A DNA stretch of 64,000 nucleotides, from assembly GCA_007694095.1 (NCBI GenBank), contig RECI01000164.1:1-64000 (forward strand), written 5' to 3'. Positions 27,773 through 36,367 of the stretch are shown one piece after another. How positions within the stretch are numbered: the first letter of the stretch is position 1; each line of letters begins with the position of its first letter. A program made the position numbers and the translations under genes. Below the pieces are notes generated by a model, which worked only from the letters and a program-made list of their open reading frames with translations, made no database searches and had not been told where the DNA came from. This DNA is from Balneolaceae bacterium (GTDB taxonomy: Bacteria; Bacteroidota; Rhodothermia; Balneolales; Balneolaceae).

Positions 27773-29080
27773 ATGACCAAATTGTGGAAAAAAACAACGG
27801 GTGAAAATTCCAATGATCTCACCAGGAAAGTAGAGGCTTTTACTGTCGGAAATGATTATATGCTCGACCAGGTACTGGTGCCATATGACCTTGCCGCATC
27901 CGCAGTTCATGCTGAAGCATTGACAATTGCCGGGGTGATTTCGGATGAAGAGTACATGCTGCTGACTCACGGTTTAGAGGATATACATGAAGCCTGGAAG
28001 AAGGGTTCATTCAAGATACTTCCTGAAGATGAGGATATGCATACGGCAATAGAAAATGAGCTCACCTTGAAACTCGGAGAACTTGGAAAAAAAATTCATG
28101 CCGGCCGTTCGCGCAATGACCAGGTTTTGACTGCTGTTCGATTATACGAAAAAGAGAAACTGAACGAGGTGTTAAGGTCGGTTATAAAAACTGCTGAATT
28201 GCTGATCATATTTGCTGAAAAATATGAAAAAGTACCAATGCCCGGATTCACACACACCCGCAAAGCCATGCTGAGCAGTGTAGCATTATGGGCCGGAGGG
28301 TATGCAGAACTGCTGATTATGCAGGTGAAGGCTGCCGATGGTGTTCGTTCGCTTGTTGACCGCTCCCCGCTTGGTACAGCTGCCGGATTTGGCACCACGT
28401 TTTCAATCAACAGAGAACTGGAGGCAGAGAAGCTCGGCTTCAGACAGACAATGATCTGTGCAACAACTGCGCAGCTTTCGAGAGGGTGGGTAGAACTTCA
28501 ACTGGTTCAATACCTGTCGGCTCTAAGCTCAATTATCAACAGGCTGGCCTCCGATGTGATTCATTACAGCAGCGAAGCCTACGGTTTTTTTGATCTTGAC
28601 GAGGCAGTCTGTACCGGATCCTCCATTATGCCCCAGAAAAAGAACCCGGATCTTGCCGAACTGATGCGAGCCCGCCATTCAAGAATGGCAAGCCATGCAT
28701 CAGCACTCCAGACACTAATTGCCAATTTAGGGAGCGGATATCACCGGGATTTACAGCTGACCAAAGAACCGGTGATTCAGTCTTTCGAAGATGCACTTGA
28801 GCTGTTTGAAGCGGCAAAGTGGTTGATAGTTTCCATAAACCCGCAGGTGGAGAAGCTCAAAAATGCATGCACACCCGAACTTTTTGCGGCTGAAGCTGCC
28901 AACCACCTTGTAAAAAATGAGGGTAAGTCGTTCAGGGAGGCATACAGAATTATCAAAGAAAATCCCGGGTCCATACCACACCAATCACCGGAAGAGATGT
29001 TAAAAGAGTATTCGCATCTTGGTTCGCCAGGCAACCCGGGGCTGTCACTTCTTAGGGTGGAGCTAGAAAACCTGACTTAA
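27773..29080 (+). CDS. argH: Argininosuccinate lyase
   Basis: It splits argininosuccinate into arginine and fumarate. The protein is 435 residues of the fumarase/aspartase superfamily. The signature GSSIMPQKKNPD is at 282-293, with the catalytic serine in the SS pair. HAGRSRNDQV at 109-118 and PGFTHTRKAM at 157-166 are the other two conserved regions. The usual HLQ after T reads HTR here. It is third in the arginine operon and is followed after three bases by the beta-lactamase-like gene. Confidence 0.95.
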   Translation: MTKLWKKTTGENSNDLTRKVEAFTVGNDYMLDQVLVPYDLAASAVHAEALTIAGVISDEEYMLLTHGLEDIHEAWKKGSFKILPEDEDMHTAIENELTLKLGELGKKIHAGRSRNDQVLTAVRLYEKEKLNEVLRSVIKTAELLIIFAEKYEKVPMPGFTHTRKAMLSSVALWAGGYAELLIMQVKAADGVRSLVDRSPLGTAAGFGTTFSINRELEAEKLGFRQTMICATTAQLSRGWVELQLVQYLSALSSIINRLASDVIHYSSEAYGFFDLDEAVCTGSSIMPQKKNPDLAELMRARHSRMASHASALQTLIANLGSGYHRDLQLTKEPVIQSFEDALELFEAAKWLIVSINPQVEKLKNACTPELFAAEAANHLVKNEGKSFREAYRIIKENPGSIPHQSPEEMLKEYSHLGSPGNPGLSLLRVELENLT

Positions 29081-29083
29081 TTT

Positions 29084-30043
29084 ATGACGGATATTTTTGC
29101 AGGTGTTGAGAACCGCTTTTTATTACAACATGTGAAGCAGCCATTTTTGAAAATCACTTTCGCTTTATTTATTGGTTTGTTTCTTATCTGGCCGGCTGAT
29201 GCACGGCAAAAACAAACATCTGTTGCAGATCTTAAAACTGAAATTGAACAATTTCTGGACTCCCTGGAGGGTACCTTTGCAGTCTGGTTTCAGCACCTTG
29301 ACGATGAAAATCTTCATATTTCCATCAACCCTGATACCCTCTTCCATGCTGCAAGTACCATGAAAACTCCGGTTATGGCAGAACTGTTCAGGCGTGCCGA
29401 ATCAGGGGATTTCGACCTTGCCGACTCTATTCAGGTTGTAAACCTTTTTTACAGTATAGTGGATGGATCAGAATTCCAACTGGATCTGAACCCGGACGGC
29501 GACGACCCGTTTGAAAGGAAAGTTGGTGAAATGGCCACTTTGTTTGATTTGAATCATGCCATGATAACCTATAGCAGTAACATTGCCACCAATCTAATAT
29601 TGCAGCTTGTTGGCGTAGAAAAGACCACAGAAACCATGCGTAAGTTAGGGGCGGAACGGATTGAAGTGATTCGCGGGCTTTACGATATGAAAGCATTTGA
29701 GCTTGGCCTGAACAATCGTACCACCGCGCAAGATCTTGGAATTATTTTTGAAAAAATTGCCCGCAAGAAGGCTGTAAGTCCTGCAATGGATGAGCTGATG
29801 ATTGAGGTTCTGAAAGACCAGTTTTACCGGGATGTGTTTCCCGTCCATTTACCTGATAATGTTGTGGTGGCAAACAAAACAGGGTTTATAACCGGGGTAG
29901 TTCATGATTCAGCGATTATTTTCCTGCCTGACGGCCAATCGTATGTATTAATTTTTCTTTCCAAAAACCTGCCTGATAATCAAATTGGAACAGCTGGCGG
30001 AGCTGAAATTTCAAGGATGATTTACCAATATCTCACACAATGA
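29084..30043 (+). CDS. Class A beta-lactamase-like serine hydrolase
   Basis: All motifs of class A enzymes are readable in this 319-residue protein. S91-T-M-K94 is the nucleophile motif. S164-S165-N166 stands for SDN. E206-x-x-L-N210 stands for the general-base motif. K265-T266-G267 is followed by FITGVVHDSA. A hydrophobic N-terminal segment (ITFALFIGLFLIWPADA) is an uncleaved anchor or signal peptide for periplasmic location. Its start lies three bases after argH, so it is likely co-transcribed and translationally coupled to arginine synthesis genes. Whether it hydrolyses beta-lactams or acts on peptidoglycan-like esters or amides is not decidable here. Confidence 0.85.
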   Translation: MTDIFAGVENRFLLQHVKQPFLKITFALFIGLFLIWPADARQKQTSVADLKTEIEQFLDSLEGTFAVWFQHLDDENLHISINPDTLFHAASTMKTPVMAELFRRAESGDFDLADSIQVVNLFYSIVDGSEFQLDLNPDGDDPFERKVGEMATLFDLNHAMITYSSNIATNLILQLVGVEKTTETMRKLGAERIEVIRGLYDMKAFELGLNNRTTAQDLGIIFEKIARKKAVSPAMDELMIEVLKDQFYRDVFPVHLPDNVVVANKTGFITGVVHDSAIIFLPDGQSYVLIFLSKNLPDNQIGTAGGAEISRMIYQYLTQ

Positions 30044-30161
30044 AATAAAAAAGGTGCGATTATGGTGGAGCAAAATAGATTTGGCAGCTTTTGAAAAATT
30101 TCCCACCTTGTTGGGCGAGTATGAAACTAACCATTAAACAATCTGCAACGGTTCTAGTCAC

Positions 30162-30923
30162 ATGAGATATTTCATTTTTATTGTTACCGTATTTATACTT
30201 TGTTATCAAGATCTATCTGCCCAGGCAGATTCGGGTGCCTACCTGAAAATTACCTACCTGAATTCAGATGCCGGAATGCCAATCATTCAACATATGGACA
30301 TCATCAAAGAAACACAGAAGAAAAGAGTTGAGGAGGGGGAAATCGATACATGGCGTTTCTATCAGGTACTGTACAGCAGCAATGCTTCGCACCGTTATCG
30401 GTTTGTGACAGTGGAAATATCCGGGCATTTGAATGGATTGCAATCGCTTCCGTTTGGAAGTGCAGGGACTGCAGAAGAGCGGGGACTTGAAAATGTAATT
30501 GCTTCCGCAAAAGTACATTCAGAAATATGGAATACACGTGCAAATGTTTATCGGGAGAGCCTGGATTCACCGAGCCGTTACAAAAATGCAAACTTCATGC
30601 GTGCAACACCCGGGCGGCTGGAAGAATATCTTGATCTTGAAATCAATATTGCCGCACCGTTGCACCAAAACCAGGCCAATAATGGTCGCATGGATGGCTG
30701 GAATTTTAACCGGTTGGTTTTCCCTACCGGTACTTCAGTAGCTTACAATTTTATTACTGCCGATTTTTACAGCGAACTGGAACAAATTGAAATGGGCATT
30801 ACCCGAGATTTGATTGAAAAAGTGCATCCGGACATGGATGTAAACGAGTTTGAAGATTTTGCTGACTCAATCCGCGAAAGGGTTTGGAGCGACCTTTGGG
30901 AGCTTCTTGAATACGTTGAATGA
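30162..30923 (+). CDS. Exported protein of unknown function with internal duplication
   Basis: A 253-residue protein with signal peptide (MRYFIFIVTVFILCYQ... LSAQ). Two halves resemble each other. YLKITYLNSDAG then GEIDTWRFYQVLYSS is echoed by YLDLEINIAAPL then GRMDGWNFNRLVFPT, each followed by a basic/aromatic strand (RYRFVTVEI; AYNFITADF). This suggests two ferredoxin-like or ABM-type repeats. No catalytic motif is recognised. It follows the arginine operon after 118 bases on the same strand, so it may or may not share the transcript. Confidence 0.65.
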   Translation: MRYFIFIVTVFILCYQDLSAQADSGAYLKITYLNSDAGMPIIQHMDIIKETQKKRVEEGEIDTWRFYQVLYSSNASHRYRFVTVEISGHLNGLQSLPFGSAGTAEERGLENVIASAKVHSEIWNTRANVYRESLDSPSRYKNANFMRATPGRLEEYLDLEINIAAPLHQNQANNGRMDGWNFNRLVFPTGTSVAYNFITADFYSELEQIEMGITRDLIEKVHPDMDVNEFEDFADSIRERVWSDLWELLEYVE

Positions 30924-31033
30924 TCAGTTTTTTATAAACCGTGGTGAGCTTGATATCTTTAATCAAAACAACATTGGCTGTGTTGATTAGTATGGCCAAG
31001 GTATTCAGGCAGATTTATTTTACCGCGTACAGA

Positions 31034-33010
31034 TTAAAATCGTATTTCCAGGCGGGACATGTAACCAAAACCCTCTCTGATACCAATTGGATGTGTCTGG
31101 TAATCATAATTAAGGATGTTTTTAAGCTGTAATGCCACACGCAGCCGCTGCTGCCACAGCCATTTCGAAACGCGAATATCAATCCTCAGATGTTGCGGCA
31201 GAGTATTTGAGTAGGTAAAATATTTAAACGGGAACTGTACGTAAAAAGAACGGTTTAGCTCACCGTCAAGCCTTGAAAATTCTGGCCAGGTTCGTTCTGA
31301 GAGGTATTGCACATCGAGCTGAAGTTCAAGGTCGGGGGATGGGGTGTAAAGAGCCGTATACTGAAATCGAATTGCAGGTGTCATTTCCCAGTATTGCTGA
31401 TAAACGGCATCACCATCCATGGTAGTGCGATATGTAAGATCAGCCGTTTGCTTGATCCGGTATGTGGTTTGATGATGGAGCCTGAAAGTGGCTGCCAGTC
31501 TTTCACCGGATTGTCCGCTGTAGAGGCTGAAAGTACCCGGTTGAGTACTGAATGGCAAATCATAGAGTACTCTTTGAAAAGGGATTTGAAGCGATAAATG
31601 GCGGAAGAATTGGAGGCCCATTTCGAGATTCCAGTCATCGTGCAATTTGATTTGATTATTTAAAGCCAAGTGTAATAAACGGTTGTTTTCGATTTCAGAC
31701 GGTATGTCAGATGAAATATTGAGATGAGAAAACAAATCATAGCCCTGGTTTATCCAGGTTTCAAGCGGGTTTGATTGTTCCGGCAGTAATTCACTGAATC
31801 CACCGGTTATTTGAACCCGCCATCCGGTAACAGGAAGGAGATCAATTGTGGAGTTCGAAGAAAAGCTACGGTTGTTATCATAAAAATGTACAATATTTTC
31901 TGTAGTAATCGAGAGACTTCTGTGAATACTAAACCGGTTTTGCATAAAGAATGAGGGAATGGTTACCTGTTTAAACGATGTCTGACGGCCGGTTGCCTCT
32001 GTCGACTCGTTTCCCATGCCGGCATCAATCCCTATTCGGTCTCCATCAATATAAAATGAACCACGCCAGGTGTGCACCTGTTTTTCCCACCCGATATCGA
32101 AATCAAATATATTACTGCGGAATGTGGTGGCCAAATTGCGCTGCTGGTAAAGTCCCCTGATGCCGCTTTTTTCCGATGTTCTCACATGTGCAAATGCTGA
32201 GTACTGTTCGGTTTCAAAACCTGTTGGAATTTCTCTTCCAAGTGGCTGGAAGAACAGAAAATCGGTGCTTTCAGACCTGGTTCCCTGCAGGCGTATTTCA
32301 ACGCGGTCACTTAAAAATCCGGTTTCTACAAGCCCAAGAGTGGAGATCGCATCAACCCTGAGCCAGATATTTTCTTCCGGAATACCCCTCATATTAATGA
32401 TCCGTGTCTGGATAAATTCATCAATATGCAGGTAATCGTGATAACGCAGGTTTCCTTTTGCATACCATCCTCCAAACCGCACTGAGAGCCCGGCATCGAG
32501 CCAAGGCCCAAATCGCTCCACGTTTGGTGTAACTTTATTCGGGTCAAATACCCAAGGCCCCGGTTCACCGCTGTTATGCCCGAGTTGACCGGACCCAAAA
32601 AGGGAGATACCCCTAGGAATGGGTTCAGATTTCAATTTCATGATTCCGGCCTGATATGGCAGGCCATTTTGGATGCCTGAACCATGAAAAGTCTCAAGGT
32701 TTTCTATCCTGAAAAGTGAAAGAGGAAATAGCTGTGCGTAATGAACTCCAAAAAAACCGGGTTCAAATGGGATGCCGTCTAATACAAAGGTCGGTTGAGG
32801 GCCGTAATACCCGTATTCGTTTGAATTGATCATAACCGACATACGATCCATAGAAGCATAATCCCACCCTGTTTGCCATACCAGGTCTTCCACTCCCATC
32901 ACAAATGATGAGTTGACGGAGTCTGGCTCAACTGCATGCAATGAACCAATTTCATCAAAGGCAAGCAGCATCGGGATAAAAAGGGCAACAACAGTTGAAA
33001 CAATGGGCAT
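31034..33010 (-). CDS. TonB-dependent receptor-like outer-membrane protein
   Basis: A 658-residue protein with an N-terminal hydrophobic signal. A plug-like segment (FVLDGIPFEPGFFGVHYAQLFPL, about 74-96; IENLETFHGSGIQNGLPYQAG) has TonB-plug character, though it lacks a carboxypeptidase-regulatory domain and a clear TonB box. The remainder is barrel strands, closing with LQLKNILNYDYQ and YMSRLEIRF. Start and stop codons of this gene and the upstream gene share one base (TAATG at 33010), a sign of translational coupling. The substrate is unknown. Confidence 0.75.
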   Translation of the reverse strand: MPIVSTVVALFIPMLLAFDEIGSLHAVEPDSVNSSFVMGVEDLVWQTGWDYASMDRMSVMINSNEYGYYGPQPTFVLDGIPFEPGFFGVHYAQLFPLSLFRIENLETFHGSGIQNGLPYQAGIMKLKSEPIPRGISLFGSGQLGHNSGEPGPWVFDPNKVTPNVERFGPWLDAGLSVRFGGWYAKGNLRYHDYLHIDEFIQTRIINMRGIPEENIWLRVDAISTLGLVETGFLSDRVEIRLQGTRSESTDFLFFQPLGREIPTGFETEQYSAFAHVRTSEKSGIRGLYQQRNLATTFRSNIFDFDIGWEKQVHTWRGSFYIDGDRIGIDAGMGNESTEATGRQTSFKQVTIPSFFMQNRFSIHRSLSITTENIVHFYDNNRSFSSNSTIDLLPVTGWRVQITGGFSELLPEQSNPLETWINQGYDLFSHLNISSDIPSEIENNRLLHLALNNQIKLHDDWNLEMGLQFFRHLSLQIPFQRVLYDLPFSTQPGTFSLYSGQSGERLAATFRLHHQTTYRIKQTADLTYRTTMDGDAVYQQYWEMTPAIRFQYTALYTPSPDLELQLDVQYLSERTWPEFSRLDGELNRSFYVQFPFKYFTYSNTLPQHLRIDIRVSKWLWQQRLRVALQLKNILNYDYQTHPIGIREGFGYMSRLEIRF

Positions 33011-33597
33011 TACTGCAGAAAATTTTTGAGCCAGGCCGGAGTTTGAAATTTCAGTGTAACCCCTGCGGTTCCGTAAAATGCAGCGAAAGGAATGTTAAAA
33101 ATTGTACGATTATAGGATGCTGACATAAAAAACTCAGTGTTTTTGTTGATTTCAAGCTGGAGTCTTGCAAAAAGTTCATAAGAAAATTCACTTTCTTCAC
33201 GGCTGAATTTATACTCATCAGCATATATTTTATCGCGGTCGTGTAGTATAAAATTATTGCCCAAGCGGATTCCGGAGGTAAAAATCAGGTCATCGGCAGC
33301 GATATAACTATAGTTCCACCCGGCAAACACGTAGTGAGAGTGAAAGCCGGACCCTTCAAAGGTAAATTCATCGAATCTGGTGTAGCGAAGGCCTGCTTCA
33401 AAATTTCCAAATATATAAGGGGCACTCAATTCAAAACCGATCCCGTTTGCTGCATCCCAATTCCTTATAATAGTATTTCCGGCAAGCAGCCGGTGTCCTG
33501 TTACGGATATGCGTGTTCTTTCAAATGCAATTTGCCCATAAGAATAATCCACAGGCATAAAGGCAAGAAGTAAAATTATGAAGATCAGCTTATTCAT
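33010..33597 (-). CDS. Small outer-membrane barrel-like protein
   Basis: A 195-residue protein with signal peptide (MNKLIFIILLLAFMPVDYSYGQ), then alternating strands rich in F, Y and G (GNFEAGLRYTRF; HYVFAGWNYSYIAADDLIFTSG; AAFYGTAGVTLKF). It resembles a small outer-membrane barrel and is co-translated with the receptor-like gene downstream. Its start codon lies in a 20-bp tandem duplication, which duplicates the first residues' codons upstream in a frame that stops immediately. Function is unknown. Confidence 0.65.
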   Translation of the reverse strand: MNKLIFIILLLAFMPVDYSYGQIAFERTRISVTGHRLLAGNTIIRNWDAANGIGFELSAPYIFGNFEAGLRYTRFDEFTFEGSGFHSHYVFAGWNYSYIAADDLIFTSGIRLGNNFILHDRDKIYADEYKFSREESEFSYELFARLQLEINKNTEFFMSASYNRTIFNIPFAAFYGTAGVTLKFQTPAWLKNFLQ

Positions 33598-33616
33598 ATG
33601 AAGATCAGCTTATTCA
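33577..33616. repeat. 20-bp perfect tandem duplication over a start codon
   Basis: TATGAAGATCAGCTTATTCA occurs at 33577-33596 and again at 33597-33616. The minus-strand start codon of the barrel gene falls at the junction (33595-33597). The upstream copy creates a TTG mini-frame that ends in TGA overlapping the real ATG. Confidence 0.85.
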
Positions 33617-33912
33617 ATAGCAAACGGATTTTTGATACTGTGATAATATGATAATCTGCAGCCATTTTCCTGAACAATCCTGGTTTCTTAAAATTTTTTC
33701 ATAATTTGGAAAAAAGATGGCCTAAATTACAATAAAATTGCGTATTTCCGTGTAAAGGATATAATTGTTTTATAATGAAGACAAAATGCTGACCAAATCA
33801 AGACAGAAATCCGCCTGAACAGGTTGTTAACACATTTGCAGATATGGTGAAACTGTCTGGATTGTTGATAAATGTGGTTTTAGCAGTTCAAACAACCTAT
33901 TCGGCGGTTTTT
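33617..33912. other. Intergenic stretch, nothing recognised
   Basis: AT-rich sequence between the divergent regions of the barrel gene and mscS. A weak AACC/GGTT hairpin followed by Ts lies near 33893-33916 on the plus strand, but no plus-strand gene precedes it. No small gene or RNA is supported. Confidence 0.4.
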
Positions 33913-35055
33913 TTATGTAGTTGAATCCGGGCCACCGGCTGAGTTTGGGTTTTTTTCCAGACCGATATTCAGTGGTCGCTTGCTGTCGCCGGCAAGATGA
34001 ATGGTTTGTGTCGGGAACGCAAAATCAATTCCTTCTTCGTTAAATCTTCTGAAAATTTCACGGTTTACCCATTCAGTAAACTGCATGTATAGCCAATAAT
34101 CGGGCGGATGGTACCAATAGAAACATTTCAGGTTCAGAGAGTCGGCATTTAATTCATCAAAGAAGACACGAGGCGGCATATCCGGGTTCATTCCTTCGTG
34201 ATCTTCAAGGATCTCTTTGAGGATTTGAACAGCCTGGTCAACTTTTGCATGAGGTGTGTCATAGGTAATGGTCACATCGAACACGCGCCGGATGAATTGC
34301 CGTTTGCCTATATTATGAATGGTCATGTTGGCCAGGTTACCGTTGGGTACGGTGAGCATATGTCCGTCAAGTGTTCTAATTTTGGTAGTACGCACACCTA
34401 CCTCTATGATCACTCCCAATTTATTATCGAGATTGATCAGTTCACCTACGTTGAAGGGTTTGTCAGCAAAAATCATCAAGGAACCAAAGAAATTCCGGAT
34501 CGTGTCCTGGGCAGCGAGTCCAAGTGCCAGGCCTCCTATCCCAATGCCGGCAAGAATACTCGTGATCGGCTGGTCGCTGAGGGTTTGTGCTGCCTGCAGG
34601 ATAATGAGTATAACGACTGCCACCCGGATCGATTTGCCCACAATCGGGATCAGCATCTGGTCAATATTTGCAGTGTCCTCTTTTGCAAAACTTTTTATCC
34701 AGGCATCCAGCACATCAACCTGCCGGTAGGCAAAATGTCCGAATGCCAGGACGATAAGCAGTTCCAGAGTCGTAAATAACAGGCTATGAAATCCTTCGGG
34801 TATATTCAGAAACGAGATACCCACTCTTAAACCGATTGCGAAAAAGAGAAAAGTGACACTTAAAGATGCCGCTTCGGCTGAGACCGCAAGCAGGTTTTTT
34901 TGCATCGCTTCCAGTTTTGGCTTTAAACGATGAAGAAAAAATTTCAGAATTCTGCCTAAAAAGAGTGACAGTGCAATAATGATTATGAGCAAGGCAATAC
35001 GCCACACTTCATTTCCTGCAAACACAAATTCTGCAGGTTCGGTTAGTAAGTCCAT
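33913..35055 (-). CDS. mscS: Small-conductance mechanosensitive ion channel family protein
   Basis: A 380-residue inner-membrane protein. About four N-terminal membrane helices precede the MscS pore and beta domain. The diagnostic stretch is ILAGIGIGGLALGLAAQDTI then NFFGSLMIFADKPFNVGE (about 160-200), followed by TTKIRTLDGHMLTVPNG, the conserved PN turn. The glycine/alanine-rich pore helix is intact. Members open under membrane tension to release solutes. It follows a chitinase gene by 19 bases on the same strand, probably as an operon. The gene symbol reflects the family only. Confidence 0.88.
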   Translation of the reverse strand: MDLLTEPAEFVFAGNEVWRIALLIIIIALSLFLGRILKFFLHRLKPKLEAMQKNLLAVSAEAASLSVTFLFFAIGLRVGISFLNIPEGFHSLLFTTLELLIVLAFGHFAYRQVDVLDAWIKSFAKEDTANIDQMLIPIVGKSIRVAVVILIILQAAQTLSDQPITSILAGIGIGGLALGLAAQDTIRNFFGSLMIFADKPFNVGELINLDNKLGVIIEVGVRTTKIRTLDGHMLTVPNGNLANMTIHNIGKRQFIRRVFDVTITYDTPHAKVDQAVQILKEILEDHEGMNPDMPPRVFFDELNADSLNLKCFYWYHPPDYWLYMQFTEWVNREIFRRFNEEGIDFAFPTQTIHLAGDSKRPLNIGLEKNPNSAGGPDSTT

Positions 35056-35074
35056 ATTTGTAACTGATCTGAGA

Positions 35075-36262
35075 TTATTCTTTTATTAAACCATTGTAGA
35101 GAGCTTCCAATAATTCGCCATTCAGATTTTGGCTGTACTCCCAAAACATTGCGCCACCCAGCCCTCTTGCTTTTATATAATCTGTTTTATGCTGAATGGA
35201 TTCCTCATCATCATAAGACCAAAAAGTACCGGTTTCGGGATTCCAAAGCCAGGGAGCTTTTGCCTCTGGGTCCCAGTAACGGGTAAAACCGTTTTTGTTA
35301 ATATATTCAGCTTTGAGCCGGTCGAAACCGGCTGCACCCCTGTCGCTGCCCGGAGCAAACTGGTAAAGCCCGTTGTCAACCGGTCGTACATCGGTCCAGT
35401 ACCGGCCATAAAATGCAACCCCAAGTACCAGTTTTTCAGATGGGATCCCCGAATCAATAAACCATTGTACCGACTGGTCGGCAGAACCTCTTGTATAGTG
35501 AAGGCTTTGTGAGCGGAAAAGATTGGTGTGATGGCCGGCAACAGGTGAGCCACCCGTGTGATAATCGTACGTCATCAATAGCACATAATCGAGATACTGG
35601 TGGGCCTTGTTCATTTCAGTATTCTGAAGAAATCCCTGGCTTGCCCCCGTGGCAATGGTAAGCAGATACGGGTCGGTTTCCCGGCCGTCAAGTACTGTTT
35701 GCCTGTCCAGGCGAATCCTCAGCTCCTCAAGCAGAAAGGTGAAGTTTTCACGGTCAACCGCGCGGAAAACATTTCCGGCGCCGGGGCTTCCCGGGTACTC
35801 CCAGTCAAGGTCAATACCGTCCAGGTTATAACGCTGTAAAAATTCGATTGCACTTTCAGCGAATTTTTTTCGCGATTCTTCGGTAAGGGCTGCATCTGAA
35901 AAATAGGTTGACCTGCTCCATCCGCCTACTGAAACCAGGATTTTTAATTCAGGATTTATCATCCTCAGTGAATCGAGAATAGCGTAATTAATGTCATCGT
36001 TGTCCAGGTAGGAGTTAATTTTTCCATCCTTGATATCAGCAAATGCATAATTGATGTGAGTCAATTTTAAAGCATCGATTTGTGTTGTTGACCACTCTCG
36101 CCAGCCTGCTACATAAGCTGCAATGATATAATCCTTACCTGTTTCATGGTTTGTTACTTCCAGACCCAGACCTGATTCAGAGTTCATATGGCCCAAAGTA
36201 TTTTGTGGTACAAGAAAAACAATGAAGCAGAGAGCTGCGGTATAGATTGTGAAGTATTTCAT
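35075..36262 (-). CDS. Secreted glycoside hydrolase family 18 chitinase
   Basis: A 395-residue protein with signal peptide (MKYFTIYTAALCFIVFLVP). It carries the GH18 catalytic signature D148-G-I-D151-L-D153-W-E155 (D-x-x-D-x-D-x-E), where E155 is the acid. The preceding strand motif SVGGW (111-115) and the later MTYDYH and YGRYW regions complete the chitinase barrel. It should cut chitin or related beta-1,4-GlcNAc polymers. No carbohydrate-binding module is attached. It is co-oriented with mscS 19 bases downstream. Confidence 0.93.
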   Translation of the reverse strand: MKYFTIYTAALCFIVFLVPQNTLGHMNSESGLGLEVTNHETGKDYIIAAYVAGWREWSTTQIDALKLTHINYAFADIKDGKINSYLDNDDINYAILDSLRMINPELKILVSVGGWSRSTYFSDAALTEESRKKFAESAIEFLQRYNLDGIDLDWEYPGSPGAGNVFRAVDRENFTFLLEELRIRLDRQTVLDGRETDPYLLTIATGASQGFLQNTEMNKAHQYLDYVLLMTYDYHTGGSPVAGHHTNLFRSQSLHYTRGSADQSVQWFIDSGIPSEKLVLGVAFYGRYWTDVRPVDNGLYQFAPGSDRGAAGFDRLKAEYINKNGFTRYWDPEAKAPWLWNPETGTFWSYDDEESIQHKTDYIKARGLGGAMFWEYSQNLNGELLEALYNGLIKE

Positions 36263-36367
36263 CTAAAAAATCTTTGAATTACGAAAATGATTCCATTCTC
36301 TTAAATATGGGCAAATTTTTGGCGATATTCTTCCCCGATTCAATGAGTATAGAAAAAACAGGCATTC

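Noticed and set aside
33890-33920. Weak hairpin and T-run as a plus-strand terminator
   Set aside because: The stem is only four pairs and no plus-strand gene ends there.
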